Below, piece after piece: positions 16,042 to 24,867 of a stretch of 64,000 nucleotides of DNA (positions within the stretch are counted from its first letter, which is position 1; every line of letters begins with the position of its first letter). Both the position numbers and the translations under genes were made by a program. This DNA comes from Gracilibacillus orientalis (GTDB lineage: Bacteria; Bacillota; Bacilli; Bacillales; Amphibacillaceae), in NCBI RefSeq assembly GCF_900114645.1, contig NZ_FOTR01000014.1:21513-85512 (forward strand), read 5' to 3'. Under the pieces are notes generated by a model. It was not told where the DNA came from, searched no databases, and saw only the letters and a list, made by a program, of their open reading frames with translations.

Positions 16042-16488
16042 ATGAATAACCCCACAAACAGTGATGATCTATCACTAAAACTTTTTGTCGTTCTAACTCG
16101 AGCATTAGCTTCGATCAGAAAACGTGTGGAAGAAGATATCAAATGCCTTGGATTGAACCCAACTGAATTTGCCGTACTCGAATTTATTTACAGTAAAGGC
16201 GAGCAACCCATTCAGAAGATCGGCCAAAAAGTATTAATAGCAAGCAGCAGCATTACTTATGTTGTTGATAAACTGGAACAGAAACAATTTATTCGAAGAA
16301 AACCTTGCCCCAGCGACCGGCGTATCACACACGCAACACTTACTGACAATGGATTGAAATTGATGGACGAGATATTCCCTAAGCATAAAGATGCCATGAA
16401 TACTATTTTCGACGGATTGGATAACAAGGAAAAAGAAGTAATGATAGAACAATTAAAGAAATTAGGCTATCATGCAGAAAAAATTTAA
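16042..16488 (+). CDS. mhqR: MarR-family repressor, MhqR type
   Basis: A 148-residue MarR regulator. The winged helix is visible as NPTEFAVLEFIYSKGEQPIQKIGQKV near residues 41-66 and SSSITYVVDKLEQKQFIRRKPCPSDRRITHATLTDNG near 70-106. A cysteine in RKPCPSDRR is at about residue 92. The operator in its promoter and the downstream dioxygenase and hydrolase genes identify it as MhqR, which senses quinones and other electrophiles. The start ATG has AAGGA eight bases upstream. It should repress itself and the operon that follows. Confidence 0.88.
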   Translation: MNNPTNSDDLSLKLFVVLTRALASIRKRVEEDIKCLGLNPTEFAVLEFIYSKGEQPIQKIGQKVLIASSSITYVVDKLEQKQFIRRKPCPSDRRITHATLTDNGLKLMDEIFPKHKDAMNTIFDGLDNKEKEVMIEQLKKLGYHAEKI

Positions 16489-16499
16489 TTTTTTTAATT

Positions 16500-16520
16500 A
16501 GATATCTCGAATTCATACTA
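16500..16520 (+). promoter_or_regulatory. Second MhqR-like operator (one good half-site)
   Basis: ATATCTCGAATTC matches the left half and centre of the upstream operator; the right half is degenerate. It lies about 80 bases before the first dioxygenase gene, a sensible place for independent control of the operon. Confidence 0.5.
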
Positions 16521-16596
16521 TCCTATAAAGTTTGAAAAGCTGTAAATAGGTAATAACATGGAAAAAGGACTTATACTTCATTAGGAGTGAATAATA

Positions 16597-17547
16597 ATGA
16601 AAAAGCAAACAGCGGGTATTCATCACATCACAGCAATTGTAGGGCATCCACAGGAAAATGTTGATTTTTACGCAGGTGTATTAGGGTTACGTCTGGTTAA
16701 AAAAACTGTTAACTTTGATGATCCGGGAACCTATCACCTTTATTTTGGAGATGATGGCGGAAAACCTGGAACGATTATCACATTCTTCCCTTGGGCCAAC
16801 GCTCAACAAGGAGCAATTGGTGACGGTCAAGTTGGCGTAACATCCTATGTTATACCTGAAGGAACAATGGACTTTTGGGAAAAACGATTAGCTAGATACC
16901 ATATCCAATACACAAAATCTGAACGTTTTAATGAAGTATACCTTACATTCGACGATCCACATGGCCTTCACATCGAAATGGTAGAACGTGGGGAAGGTGA
17001 AAAGAATAATTGGACTTCGGGAGACATCACATCTGATGTGGAAATTAAAGGATTTGGTGGAGCAACATTATTCTCAGCTCAACCAGAAGCAACTGCCGAA
17101 CTTTTAGAAAATGTATTAGGTCTAGAGCCTGTTGGGAAAGAGGGAGATTTCCAACGCTTCCGTGCACCGGCAGAGATCGGTAATATTATTGACTTAAAAG
17201 TGGAAGCAACTGACCGAGGAAGTATGGGAGTTGGAACGGTTCACCATATCGCATGGCGAGCAAAGGATGACCATGAGCAACTAGAATGGCAGCAATTAGT
17301 TACAGATAATGGTTATCGTGTCACTCCGGTACAGGACAGAAATTATTTCAATTCGATTTACTTTAGAGAGCACGGAAAAATTTTATTTGAGATTGCGACA
17401 GACCTACCAGGCTTTGCTCACGATGAATCCTATGAAATGATGGGTGAAAAACTGATGTTACCGGCACAATACGAATCGCTACGTGACAAATTAGAACAAC
17501 ACTTAATACCACTAACCATAAAAAGCCTTGATGGAAAGGATGAATAA
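16597..17547 (+). CDS. Ring-cleaving dioxygenase, MhqA/MhqO type (glyoxalase fold)
   Basis: A 316-residue vicinal-oxygen-chelate protein with two glyoxalase modules. Metal-ligand candidates are the histidines of IHHITAIVG near residue 8 and HHIAWRAKDDHEQ near 217, and the glutamate of ILFEIATD near 267. The repeated DFYAGVLGLRLVKKTVNFDDP is the family signature. MhqA/E/O enzymes act on hydroquinones and related electrophiles. AGGAGTG lies eight bases before the ATG. First enzyme of a four-gene operon under MhqR. Confidence 0.87.
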   Translation: MKKQTAGIHHITAIVGHPQENVDFYAGVLGLRLVKKTVNFDDPGTYHLYFGDDGGKPGTIITFFPWANAQQGAIGDGQVGVTSYVIPEGTMDFWEKRLARYHIQYTKSERFNEVYLTFDDPHGLHIEMVERGEGEKNNWTSGDITSDVEIKGFGGATLFSAQPEATAELLENVLGLEPVGKEGDFQRFRAPAEIGNIIDLKVEATDRGSMGVGTVHHIAWRAKDDHEQLEWQQLVTDNGYRVTPVQDRNYFNSIYFREHGKILFEIATDLPGFAHDESYEMMGEKLMLPAQYESLRDKLEQHLIPLTIKSLDGKDE

Positions 17548-17548
17548 T

Positions 17549-18157
17549 TTGCTAACCATCGATCCTTCACACAACACAGAAAGAGAAAATTACAAATTAT
17601 TAATCGGCAGTATCATTCCCCGCCCCATTGCGTTTGTTACATCACAATCGGCAGCGGGTGTGGTAAATGGTGCTCCATTCAGTTACTTTAATATCGTATC
17701 ATCAAAGCCACCAATGATATCGATAGCGATTCAACGTTCAAATAATAAACTAAAGGATACATCCCATAATATTCTTCACTCAAAGGAATTTGTCGTTCAT
17801 ATTGTTGATGAGGAAAATGTAACAAAAATTAATCAAACAGCTGCAAGTCTCCCACCTGACGAGAGTGAAATAGAATTGGCGAATCTACACTTAGTGGACA
17901 GCAGTAATATCAACGTACCCGGTATTAAAGAGTCCAAGATTAGGATGGAATGCATGTTAGAACATCACTTAGAATTAGGTGATAACGACACTCCTAGTAC
18001 AGACCTAATCATAGCAAAAATCATAGCCTTTCATGTTGCTCCGGAAATTTATCATGACGGGAAAATTGATCCAATAAAATTAGCCGCCGTCAGCCGTCTA
18101 GCCGGACAAGATTACGCGAAGGTTGGCGATATATTCACGATAGAAAGACCAAAATAA
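17549..18157 (+). CDS. Flavin reductase-like (FMN-binding split barrel) protein
   Basis: A 202-residue protein of the flavin reductase/DIM6 family. The core is NYKLLIGSIIPRPIAFVTSQ (about residues 13-32), then GVVNGAPFSYFNIVSSKPPMISIAI and a central HNILHSKEFVVHIVDEE. It likely binds FMN and supplies reduced flavin or reduces quinones. I choose TTG 17549 because AAAGGATG precedes it and the family usually starts at this point; two ATGs further upstream (17531, 17540) lack a good site. It begins one base after the preceding stop. Confidence 0.83.
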   Translation: MLTIDPSHNTERENYKLLIGSIIPRPIAFVTSQSAAGVVNGAPFSYFNIVSSKPPMISIAIQRSNNKLKDTSHNILHSKEFVVHIVDEENVTKINQTAASLPPDESEIELANLHLVDSSNINVPGIKESKIRMECMLEHHLELGDNDTPSTDLIIAKIIAFHVAPEIYHDGKIDPIKLAAVSRLAGQDYAKVGDIFTIERPK

Positions 18158-18177
18158 TACAGAATGGAGGAGGTAAC

Positions 18178-19122
18178 ATGCTAAAAACATCTGGTATCCA
18201 CCATATAACAGCCATGGTAAACGATGCCCAAAGAACCATCGATTTTTATACAGGTATCCTGGGAATGCGATTAGTGAAAAAAACGATTAATTTTGATCGT
18301 CCCGAAGTATACCATCTCTATTTTGGTAATAAGACTGGCGATCCTGGTACAGTGATAACCTTTTTTCCATGGTCAAAGCAATTGAAGGGTCGCATTGGTA
18401 CAGGACAAGTCGGTGTCACAAGCTATGCAATTCCAAAGGGTGCGATATCTTTTTGGCAAGAGCGTCTAGCAAAATTTAATTTCGATTATCAAACCTCCAT
18501 TCGCTTTCAGGAACAATATATACAGTTGGAAGATCCTGATGGACTTATCATAGAACTAGTGGAACGTGAAACTGGCGCTCTTAGCGATTCAAAAATCAGC
18601 GGTATCAGTTCAGATGTTGCTATAAAAGGATTTGCTGGTGCCATTTTAAACTCTGTGCAACCTAATGAAACAGCGGATACCTTAGAAAATATATTAGGTC
18701 TCGAATCTGTTGGACAAGATGAAGAGTATCTACGTTTTCTAGCATCAGGGAACGTAAAACAAACGATTGATATTAAACTAACAGCGTCTGTCAGAGGATT
18801 AATGGGTGCAGGAACGGTTCATCATATTGCATGGCGAGCAAAGGATGACCAAGAACATCAAGCATGGAGTGATTTATTGACCCAAAAAAGATTTCACCCT
18901 ACCGAAATAAAAGATCGGAATTATTTTCATTCAATCTACTTTCATGAAAAAGGTGGCATTCTTTTTGAAATTGCTACAGACCAGCCTGGCTTTACAGTAG
19001 ATGAAGAATTAGAACACCTTGGTGAGCAATTGAAGTTACCATCCTGGTTGGAAGAAAAACGAACAGAATTAGAAGAGCAACTACCCGATGTTGAGGTACG
19101 CATTTTAGAGGAGGATAAATAA
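18178..19122 (+). CDS. Ring-cleaving dioxygenase, second MhqA/MhqO paralogue
   Basis: A 314-residue paralogue of the dioxygenase two genes upstream, with the same two glyoxalase modules. IHHITAMVN near residue 7, DFYTGILGMRLVKKTINFD near 22, HHIAWRAKDDQEHQ near 216, and ILFEIATDQPGF near 266 are all conserved. The pair probably arose by tandem duplication around the flavin reductase gene. The start ATG is just after GGAGGAGG. Its stop overlaps the hydrolase start by one base. The two copies may differ in quinone preference. Confidence 0.87.
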   Translation: MLKTSGIHHITAMVNDAQRTIDFYTGILGMRLVKKTINFDRPEVYHLYFGNKTGDPGTVITFFPWSKQLKGRIGTGQVGVTSYAIPKGAISFWQERLAKFNFDYQTSIRFQEQYIQLEDPDGLIIELVERETGALSDSKISGISSDVAIKGFAGAILNSVQPNETADTLENILGLESVGQDEEYLRFLASGNVKQTIDIKLTASVRGLMGAGTVHHIAWRAKDDQEHQAWSDLLTQKRFHPTEIKDRNYFHSIYFHEKGGILFEIATDQPGFTVDEELEHLGEQLKLPSWLEEKRTELEEQLPDVEVRILEEDK

Positions 19123-19724
19123 TGAAACATATTTTTAACAAAGGAAAAGATGCCAGCAAACCTACATTTTTATTACTACATGGTACTGGCGGAACAGAAC
19201 TAGACTTATTGCCTGTCGCCGGGCAAATCGATGATGAAGCGAATGTCTTAAGCGTAAAAGGTAACGTCTCAGAAAACGGCATGCCCCGCTTCTTTAAAAG
19301 ACTTGCAGAAGGTGTATTTGATGAAGAAGATCTGATTGAACGCACCAAAGAATTACATGAATTTTTGGATGAAGCGGCAGAAAAATATGAGTTCGATCGC
19401 CATAACATGATTGCGATTGGTTATTCTAACGGAGCAAATATCGCAGCAAGCTTGTTATTCCATTATCAGGATTCATTAAAAGATGCGATCCTTCATCATC
19501 CAATGGTTCCGAGAAGAGGCATCGAATTACCCAACTTATCTAGCAAAGACATTTTTATCACTGCTGGTACAAATGATCCTATCTGTGCCCCATCTGAAAC
19601 AGAAGAATTACAATCCTTATTTGAATCAGCCAATGCTGATGTGACGGTTCATTGGGAAAACAGTGGACATCAGTTAACATACAGTGAAGTTGACGCAGCA
19701 AAGAAATGGTTAGCTAGTAAATAA
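19122..19724 (+). CDS. mhqD: Alpha/beta hydrolase (carboxylesterase), MhqD type
   Basis: A 200-residue serine hydrolase. The oxyanion region is LLLHGTGGTE near residue 17, the nucleophile elbow is GYSNGAN with serine near residue 105, the acid is in TAGTNDPICAPSE near 145, and the histidine is in ENSGHQLTY near 183. This is the phospholipase/carboxylesterase group that includes MhqD. It closes the MhqR operon and is followed by the hairpin of a phased-array element. It probably removes quinone-derived esters or adducts. Confidence 0.87.
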   Translation: MKHIFNKGKDASKPTFLLLHGTGGTELDLLPVAGQIDDEANVLSVKGNVSENGMPRFFKRLAEGVFDEEDLIERTKELHEFLDEAAEKYEFDRHNMIAIGYSNGANIAASLLFHYQDSLKDAILHHPMVPRRGIELPNLSSKDIFITAGTNDPICAPSETEELQSLFESANADVTVHWENSGHQLTYSEVDAAKKWLASK

Positions 19725-19725
19725 G

Positions 19726-19975
19726 CTGAGGAGCTAGGACAGAAGTACTCGAATGAGGCCAAAACACGAACATCTAGTTGGATGTTCGTGTTTGTTGTTC
19801 TGTTCCTTGGAAAAGTATCATTCTTCCTTGGAAAAATGAGTATTTCCAAGGAACAGAACTATAATTCCAAGGAAGCGGTGCACTTTTCCAAGGAAGGGAA
19901 AGAGAATTCCAAGGAAGAGGCTACAAGCACAGGAAGTAGAGCATTGATCTGTTCAAATGAGAAAGAGTATTTAAT
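19726..19975 (+). repeat. TTCCTTGGAA phased-array element, copy 2
   Basis: This element starts right after the mhqD stop and reads in the direction of transcription. It has the conserved block (GAGCTAGGACAGAAG), a strong terminator hairpin (AAACACGAACATC / GATGTTCGTGTTT, 19762-19793), and six decamers starting at 19803, 19824, 19844, 19865, 19886 and 19907 (spacing 21, 20, 21, 21, 21). The conserved tail ends near AAAGAGTATTTAATT. The first two decamers are TTCCTTGGAA, the other four TTCCAAGGAA. It matches copy 1 almost base for base in layout, in inverted genomic orientation. Confidence 0.9.
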
Positions 19976-20007
19976 TTATTTTGTGTCCCACCATCTTTTA
20001 TATTAAT

Positions 20008-20448
20008 TTAGATAAATCCATACACATCAAAAGGCTTGTCATCCTTATAATTCTTAATCGCTCTACTGACATATGGAATCATATTATCTGGCAGCTTATT
20101 GAGTGGATACCAAGCTAATTCGTCACATTTGTCAGGCTCCTTATTGACAACATCTCCTCCCCATTTATCAGCTATCAGGAAGAAATCAACCCTTTCCTCT
20201 TTTGTTGCCTTTCGATGCATAACACCGACGATGCTTAAATCTTGATAAGAAATAGTAATACCTGCCTCTTCTAATACTTCTCTTTGAGCAGCAACAATCA
20301 CATCTTCATCACCTTCTAAATGACCAGCAGGAACACTGTAGTTACCATCTTGATAACCTGTATTATATCGTCTAAGTAACAGAATCTGATCATCTTTTAA
20401 TAGAAAAATATGTACTGCGGGAATTACTTTGAACCTATCTTTTGCCAC
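20008..20448 (-). CDS. Nudix hydrolase
   Basis: A 146-residue Nudix protein. The Nudix box is complete: GHLEGDEDVIVAAQREVLEEAGI near residues 42-64, with the metal-binding REVLEE core. The N-terminal strand is FKVIPAVHIFLLKDDQILLLRR. These enzymes cleave nucleoside diphosphates linked to another moiety; the substrate here is unknown. GTG start at 20448, preceded by GAGGTG. A decayed Nudix relative lies at 23690-23930. Confidence 0.88.
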   Translation of the reverse strand: MAKDRFKVIPAVHIFLLKDDQILLLRRYNTGYQDGNYSVPAGHLEGDEDVIVAAQREVLEEAGITISYQDLSIVGVMHRKATKEERVDFFLIADKWGGDVVNKEPDKCDELAWYPLNKLPDNMIPYVSRAIKNYKDDKPFDVYGFI

Positions 20449-20536
20449 TATTGATCACCTCTGTTATAGAATATCATGAATCATTTGCAAAAATGCGACC
20501 TAAACACGGCATGAATATATTTCCATATCCTGTTTA

Positions 20537-21100
20537 TCATTCTAAAGCTATGTATGTCGTACAATTCCAATGTTTACTATTTGTTTTTCTTTTACCTTTC
20601 CATCCCATATTTAATAGTTCTTTTGCTATTAACATATTGAAGAAACCATGGCCAACTAAGCCAACAGAATCATATGTTTCAGCATATTCTATTAATAATT
20701 GTGCAGCTGTTCGGGCTCTCTTTTTTGCATGAGTTATCGACTCACAACCTTTTGAATATCCGAACAACCACAAACACCTTAGTAGAAATGCCCATATACT
20801 TGGGGACAACTTTATTCCTTTTAGGGAGGATCTAGGCAATTCTGTTTCATGAAAAATTCGATTGTATATAAAATCAAAATTGGCATGCAATAACTTTGCA
20901 GACTGAATCGACCTTTTTAAATCACTTGTCACCATCAAATTGGCAGTCTGCACTTTCTTTAGTGTCTCTGAAGGATAAAGATCCGCTCTCAAGACTCCGC
21001 TATTATCATACCTTTTCATCCAATCATTAAATTCTGCAGCTGTTAACTGACGATTAGTTATGAATTCCGATTTGCCATGTCTAATGAATGAAATTTCCAA
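20537..21100 (-). CDS. Histidine phosphatase family protein
   Basis: A 187-residue phosphoglycerate mutase-like protein. The phospho-accepting histidine is in ISFIRHGKSEF near residue 8, the second histidine in VGLVGHGFFNM near 151. The middle reads LMVTSDLKRSIQSAKLL, which fits the branch-2 histidine phosphatases. The substrate is unknown. TTG start at 21100 after AAAGGAG. Upstream 22 bases lies fabH, in the same direction, so they may be co-transcribed. Confidence 0.8.
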   Translation of the reverse strand: MEISFIRHGKSEFITNRQLTAAEFNDWMKRYDNSGVLRADLYPSETLKKVQTANLMVTSDLKRSIQSAKLLHANFDFIYNRIFHETELPRSSLKGIKLSPSIWAFLLRCLWLFGYSKGCESITHAKKRARTAAQLLIEYAETYDSVGLVGHGFFNMLIAKELLNMGWKGKRKTNSKHWNCTTYIALE

Positions 21101-21122
21101 AACACATGCTCCTTTTCACTGG

Positions 21123-22106
21123 CTACAGTGTCCACTCTATCAGCAATCCTGCGTATGTTAAGCCACCGCCAAAACCATATAATAAGACTTTATCGCCATT
21201 ATTTAATTTTCCACTTTGTACTCCAATATCTAATGATAACGGTATAGTAGCGGAAGATGTATTCCCATAATCAACTAAACTGTATAATGTCCGTTCAATC
21301 GGAAACTGACTTTTTTCACAAATAGCCTCAATCATTCTTAAATTTGCACTGTGAGGAACAAACCAGTCTACTTCAGCCAATTGCATCGATGCCTTTTCTG
21401 TTACAGCTTGCATACCTTTTGGTACTGTTTTAACTGCCCACTTATAAACCTCTCTACCATTTTGTACGATCAATCCGTTATCGTTTAAATGTTGATTATG
21501 CATTTTGTGTGATAGGTTTGTGCTATATAAGTGTTGACCACTTTCTCCTTCAGAACCCATATGTGCTGAAATAAAACTTGGATGTTCTTCATCGTATTCT
21601 ACGAGCATGGCACCTCCACCATCACCAAAAAGAACACAAGTCGTTCTATCTGTATAATCCGTTATCTTTGATAAAGTTTCTGCACCAACGACAAGAATTT
21701 TTTTATTCAAACCTGATGTTATCAATCCATTTGCTAGATGTAGTCCATATGTGAAACTTGCACAGGCTGCGTTTAAATCAATGGCTCCAGTATTGTTTAT
21801 CCCTAGTTTTGCCTGAAGATAGGAAGCAACACTAGGCGTTTTGAAGTCAGGGGTAAAGGTGCAAACTATGATTAAATCAACGTCACCCACAGATTTATTG
21901 TATCTTTCCATTAAGTTTAGTACAGCATTATAGCTGATATCACTCGTGAATTCTTCTTCATGGGCAATTCTTCGTTCTTTCATGCCTGTACGCTTCATAA
22001 TCCACTCATCACTTGTATCCACTATCTTCTCTAAATCATGATTGGTCAATCTTCGTTCAGGTACATATGAACCTATTGCCGTAATTCGAGCTTTGGAATT
22101 TGTCAT
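21123..22106 (-). CDS. fabH: Beta-ketoacyl-ACP synthase III (FabH)
   Basis: A 327-residue KAS III enzyme that starts fatty acid synthesis by condensing acyl-CoA with malonyl-ACP. The Cys-His-Asn triad is seen in AACASFTYGLH near residue 110, DWFVPHSANLRMI near 250 and LVDYGNTSSATIPL near 277. The N terminus (ARITAIGSYVPERRLTN) is standard. ATG 22106 is preferred, seven bases after GAGGTG. A promoter with a FapR-like operator lies just upstream. It stands outside any fab cluster, so it may be a second, branched-chain-preferring copy. Confidence 0.9.
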   Translation of the reverse strand: MTNSKARITAIGSYVPERRLTNHDLEKIVDTSDEWIMKRTGMKERRIAHEEEFTSDISYNAVLNLMERYNKSVGDVDLIIVCTFTPDFKTPSVASYLQAKLGINNTGAIDLNAACASFTYGLHLANGLITSGLNKKILVVGAETLSKITDYTDRTTCVLFGDGGGAMLVEYDEEHPSFISAHMGSEGESGQHLYSTNLSHKMHNQHLNDNGLIVQNGREVYKWAVKTVPKGMQAVTEKASMQLAEVDWFVPHSANLRMIEAICEKSQFPIERTLYSLVDYGNTSSATIPLSLDIGVQSGKLNNGDKVLLYGFGGGLTYAGLLIEWTL

Positions 22107-22150
22107 CACTCTTCACCTCATTTTTATGTTTGTTTTTATTCTAACACTTA

Positions 22151-22180
22151 ATCTTAGGATCTGGTACTAATTCTGTGCAA
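22151..22180 (-). promoter_or_regulatory. fabH promoter with FapR-like operator
   Basis: On the minus strand TTGCAC (22180-22175) and TAAGAT (22156-22151) are 18 bases apart. Between them lies TTAGTACCAGATCCTAA (22170-22154), close to the remembered 17-bp FapR box TTAGTA-N5-TACTAA. This predicts repression by FapR, relieved by malonyl-CoA. Confidence 0.55.
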
Positions 22181-22570
22181 AAAAATACCATTTGGTTTTC
22201 AAATGGTTAAGAGAGGAAATGATTCAACTTTTAATGCCACATTCGTAAGATAATCTTAATCATTCTGGCCAGATAGTTGAGAACTTTTCTTATACAAGAC
22301 AAAAGCTGTCCCCTCCGGATTTGAATCGTCAACTGGTGATCCTGCTGGCACTTGACGTTTCATTGCCCTGATAATATCTTTCTAAGAATACGATATCATT
22401 ACTATTTAGTCATATTTAGGAATCCCAACTACTAGAGAATAATATTAGGGTTGCCACATACTGGCTAGATATGTTTTTACTTCCTATAAAAAATGAGGCG
22501 GGAAAATAATATACTGATAACCAAACCTTCAAAAAATCAAAATCCAATACCGTCCTTTCTCGAATGTGGG
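22181..22570. other. Gene-free stretch with one short open frame
   Basis: No convincing gene is present. A 35-codon minus-strand frame at 22363-22256 (starting MKRQVPAGSPVDDSNPEG, ending SSQLSGQND) sits behind an in-frame TAG and lacks a ribosome site. Its composition is protein-like, so it could be the tail of a lost gene. The remainder is AT-rich with nothing recognisable. Confidence 0.3.
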
Positions 22571-22760
22571 AGTCTTTCTCATCTAAATACTTCCTGAGCT
22601 TGTTACCTCTTACTTGGAATTCCAGTTCGCTTCCTTGGAAAAGTATTTCTGTTCCTTGGATATGCATTTTTCTAAGGAAGAATGATACTTTTCCAAGGAA
22701 CAATAAACACGAACATCAAACTTGATGCCCGTGCAAATCGAATACTTCTGCCCCAACCTC
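22571..22760 (-). repeat. TTCCTTGGAA phased-array element, copy 3 (decayed)
   Basis: This copy follows the nucleotidyltransferase stop on the minus strand. It keeps a degenerate opening block and hairpin (GATGTTCGTGT arm around 22715), then decamers at 22691, 22670 (TTCTAAGGAA), 22652 (TTCCTTGGAT), 22631 and 22610 (TTACTTGGAA). Spacing is 21 except for one 18-bp step. The tail with TCAGGAAGTA and AGATGAGAAAGA remains recognisable. Mismatches indicate an older insertion than copies 1 and 2. Confidence 0.8.
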
Positions 22761-22764
22761 ATTC

Positions 22765-23601
22765 CTATAATACCAATGCAATTACTCTCTTACACCAATC
22801 TTCCCTTTCATCTAAACCAGTCTTTTTACAAAGCTGCTTGTTTAATCGAAAAAATTCAGGTATTATATTGGACATTGTTTTCATAATTTCATTAGAATTT
22901 CGACTACAATCCCAACTTTCTAACAATGATAATTGCCACTCTTTCAAATGGCTTCTTTTTCCTTCTAATTTTGTCCAGATGCCGTATGGCCCATCAATTC
23001 GTTGCCCCATTTCCATATACCATCCAGAAACGATAAGCCAACGAACCTTATCTAAATTTGCTAAAGCATAATAATTTTCACGTCGCATTACAGCACGATA
23101 AGTTTCATGATAAAAAGCAAATACTTTACCTCGCCATATTTCAACCTCATCCATAGTAGGTCTATATTCGATTGCAGCAGATTGTTCCAACACTTTTGTA
23201 ACCATACCTTGAGGATCGTAAAGTGCCTTAAGTCCGTGTAACCAAACAGAAGGTTGCAACTCACTCGGTTCTTTATAGAATGTATCTACTTTCACAAAAC
23301 ATTCAAAGTGTGTCACTACTATAGGACTGTTTTTAACACCTTCAAAAAATAAAACATTCCCCCATTTTGTAGGGCGTTCAAATTTTCTACGAATAAATTC
23401 AGCCTTAGTCTCTGAAGTTACAATAATATGCAAATCAATATCAGAATAATTATCCCGATTTCCTTTTGCTAATGAACCACCTTGATATACGGCTAAAACA
23501 TTAGAATCATTTGTTAAATCCTCCATTGTATTTTCAAGTAACTTGTCACGATGCTTCGGCAAATGTGAATCTCTTTCTTGAAATTTACTTACAAATCCCA
23601 C
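22765..23601 (-). CDS. Nucleotidyltransferase-domain protein (aminoglycoside adenylyltransferase-like)
   Basis: A 278-residue protein with a DNA polymerase beta-type nucleotidyltransferase core. GGSLAKGNRDNYSDIDLHII near residues 41-60 carries the GSxAxG and DxD metal motif. A helical C-terminal domain follows. The layout resembles streptomycin/aminoglycoside adenylyltransferases, but resistance cannot be claimed from sequence. GTG start at 23601 after AAAGGAG at a long spacing. The phased-array element copy 3 follows its stop. Confidence 0.78.
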   Translation of the reverse strand: MGFVSKFQERDSHLPKHRDKLLENTMEDLTNDSNVLAVYQGGSLAKGNRDNYSDIDLHIIVTSETKAEFIRRKFERPTKWGNVLFFEGVKNSPIVVTHFECFVKVDTFYKEPSELQPSVWLHGLKALYDPQGMVTKVLEQSAAIEYRPTMDEVEIWRGKVFAFYHETYRAVMRRENYYALANLDKVRWLIVSGWYMEMGQRIDGPYGIWTKLEGKRSHLKEWQLSLLESWDCSRNSNEIMKTMSNIIPEFFRLNKQLCKKTGLDEREDWCKRVIALVL

Positions 23602-23689
23602 ACATTCAAAAGCACTCCTTTCACTTCACTTTTATAAAAAATAGGTTTTTTGTCAATCTAGATTTGATCACCATAACTAAATGCTAACA

Positions 23690-23930
23690 TTAATATATTT
23701 TTGGTATCAGTTGAGCATTACAAACTTTCTCGTAAAATTCTATTGATCCTGCTTGATCTATTATCGCATACTCATATTATATGGACTATCTATTTCATCA
23801 CCATTTATAAATGTCCACCTATTGGAACCACAAGCCCAGGAAGAAATGTACTGTTTTATTTCTTTTGAAGAAATAAAATCTGATTACTATCATTACAAAG
23901 AAAAACAACCGCCATTTGTCGAAGTTTCAT
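23690..23930 (-). pseudogene. Decayed Nudix hydrolase gene
   Basis: Starting at ATG 23930 (with GGGGG upstream) the frame reads MKLRQMAVVFLCNDSNQIL and then FLQKK before a stop. The next pieces of a Nudix protein follow in shifting frames: FLPGLVVPIGGH, then INGDEIDSPYNMSMR, then a stop pair, and finally IDQAGSIEFYEKVCNAQ ending at TAA 23690. The order matches strand, Nudix box and tail of a normal family member. At least three frame breaks or stops are present. An 11-bp inverted repeat (TTTTATTTCTT / AAGAAATAAAA) lies at the first break. The gap 23602-23987 holds nothing else. Confidence 0.75.
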
Positions 23931-23987
23931 AAAAACCCCCATACCTTAAATACCTTAAAGTTTGATAGCCTATTAACTTAAGATTAT

Positions 23988-24560
23988 TTAACTCCATAAT
24001 CTTTCAACTTCTACCAAACTATTTTTATTATCAAAAGTTAATTTATAAATGTCAGGTTTGGATGTACTTTTCCAGAAATCATACCCATAACGCTCATCAA
24101 AATAGTTCATGATAATCGTCATAATGTTTCCATGTGTTCCTATCACTATTTTCTTTCCATTGTATACACTTAACAATTGTATAATAGTCGGAATCACACG
24201 TTTCTGAGCCTGTATGGTAGATTCTCCACCTTCTAAGCAATATTCTTTATTTTCAAAAGAATGTTCTATTGCTTTTAATAGTTCTTGTTCAGGAAGTTTG
24301 TATTCTAGCCCCTTAATCGGTCTTTCTTTTAGTTCTTCATATTCTTTAATGGTTAAACCTTTATGAAGCGCAAGTCCCTGAACAGTATGAACGGCCCTTT
24401 TATAAGAACTTGAAACAATTACAGCAATATCTTTTTCCATTAGCAATTCAGTTACTCTATTGGCAGCTATTACCCCTTCTTCAGATAACCCCCGAACTCT
24501 CTCTTCTCCTAGCTTAAAAGGTGATTCTGCATGCCGTACCATATATATCATTGTTGCCAA
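23988..24560 (-). CDS. Histidine phosphatase family protein
   Basis: A roughly 190-residue phosphoglycerate mutase-like protein. The active-site histidine is in IYMVRHAESPF near residue 9; the second is in IVIGTHGNIMTI near 143. The segment AVIVSSSYKRAVHTVQGL is the usual phosphate-pocket region. Starts are ambiguous: TTG 24560 has GGGAGG eight bases upstream, while ATG 24551 has no well-spaced site and the frame extends to TTG 24578. I use 24560. Substrate unknown. It is not in an operon. Confidence 0.8.
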   Translation of the reverse strand: MATMIYMVRHAESPFKLGEERVRGLSEEGVIAANRVTELLMEKDIAVIVSSSYKRAVHTVQGLALHKGLTIKEYEELKERPIKGLEYKLPEQELLKAIEHSFENKEYCLEGGESTIQAQKRVIPTIIQLLSVYNGKKIVIGTHGNIMTIIMNYFDERYGYDFWKSTSKPDIYKLTFDNKNSLVEVERLWS

Positions 24561-24867
24561 CAAGTATCCCTCCCTCAACTCCTGTGTCTCCGATAGGCAA
24601 AAATAAGTGTTTTACTAAGTCGCGTTATTTTGCTATTGTGTCCATTTCATATTACGAGTAAAATCTTTTTCTAAATAATACCACATTATTACAGTTCAGT
24701 TCATATTTGGTGAGTTTATTTTTTTCTATCGGTATTATTTTTAAACTATATTTTGGCAATATGACAATAAGATGATAATATTTGGTATATAATTATTATT
24801 ATAACTACTTGTTTAATACTATTATACAAAAAATGTAAAATAGATAATGAAAAGGAGATGCGGAATA

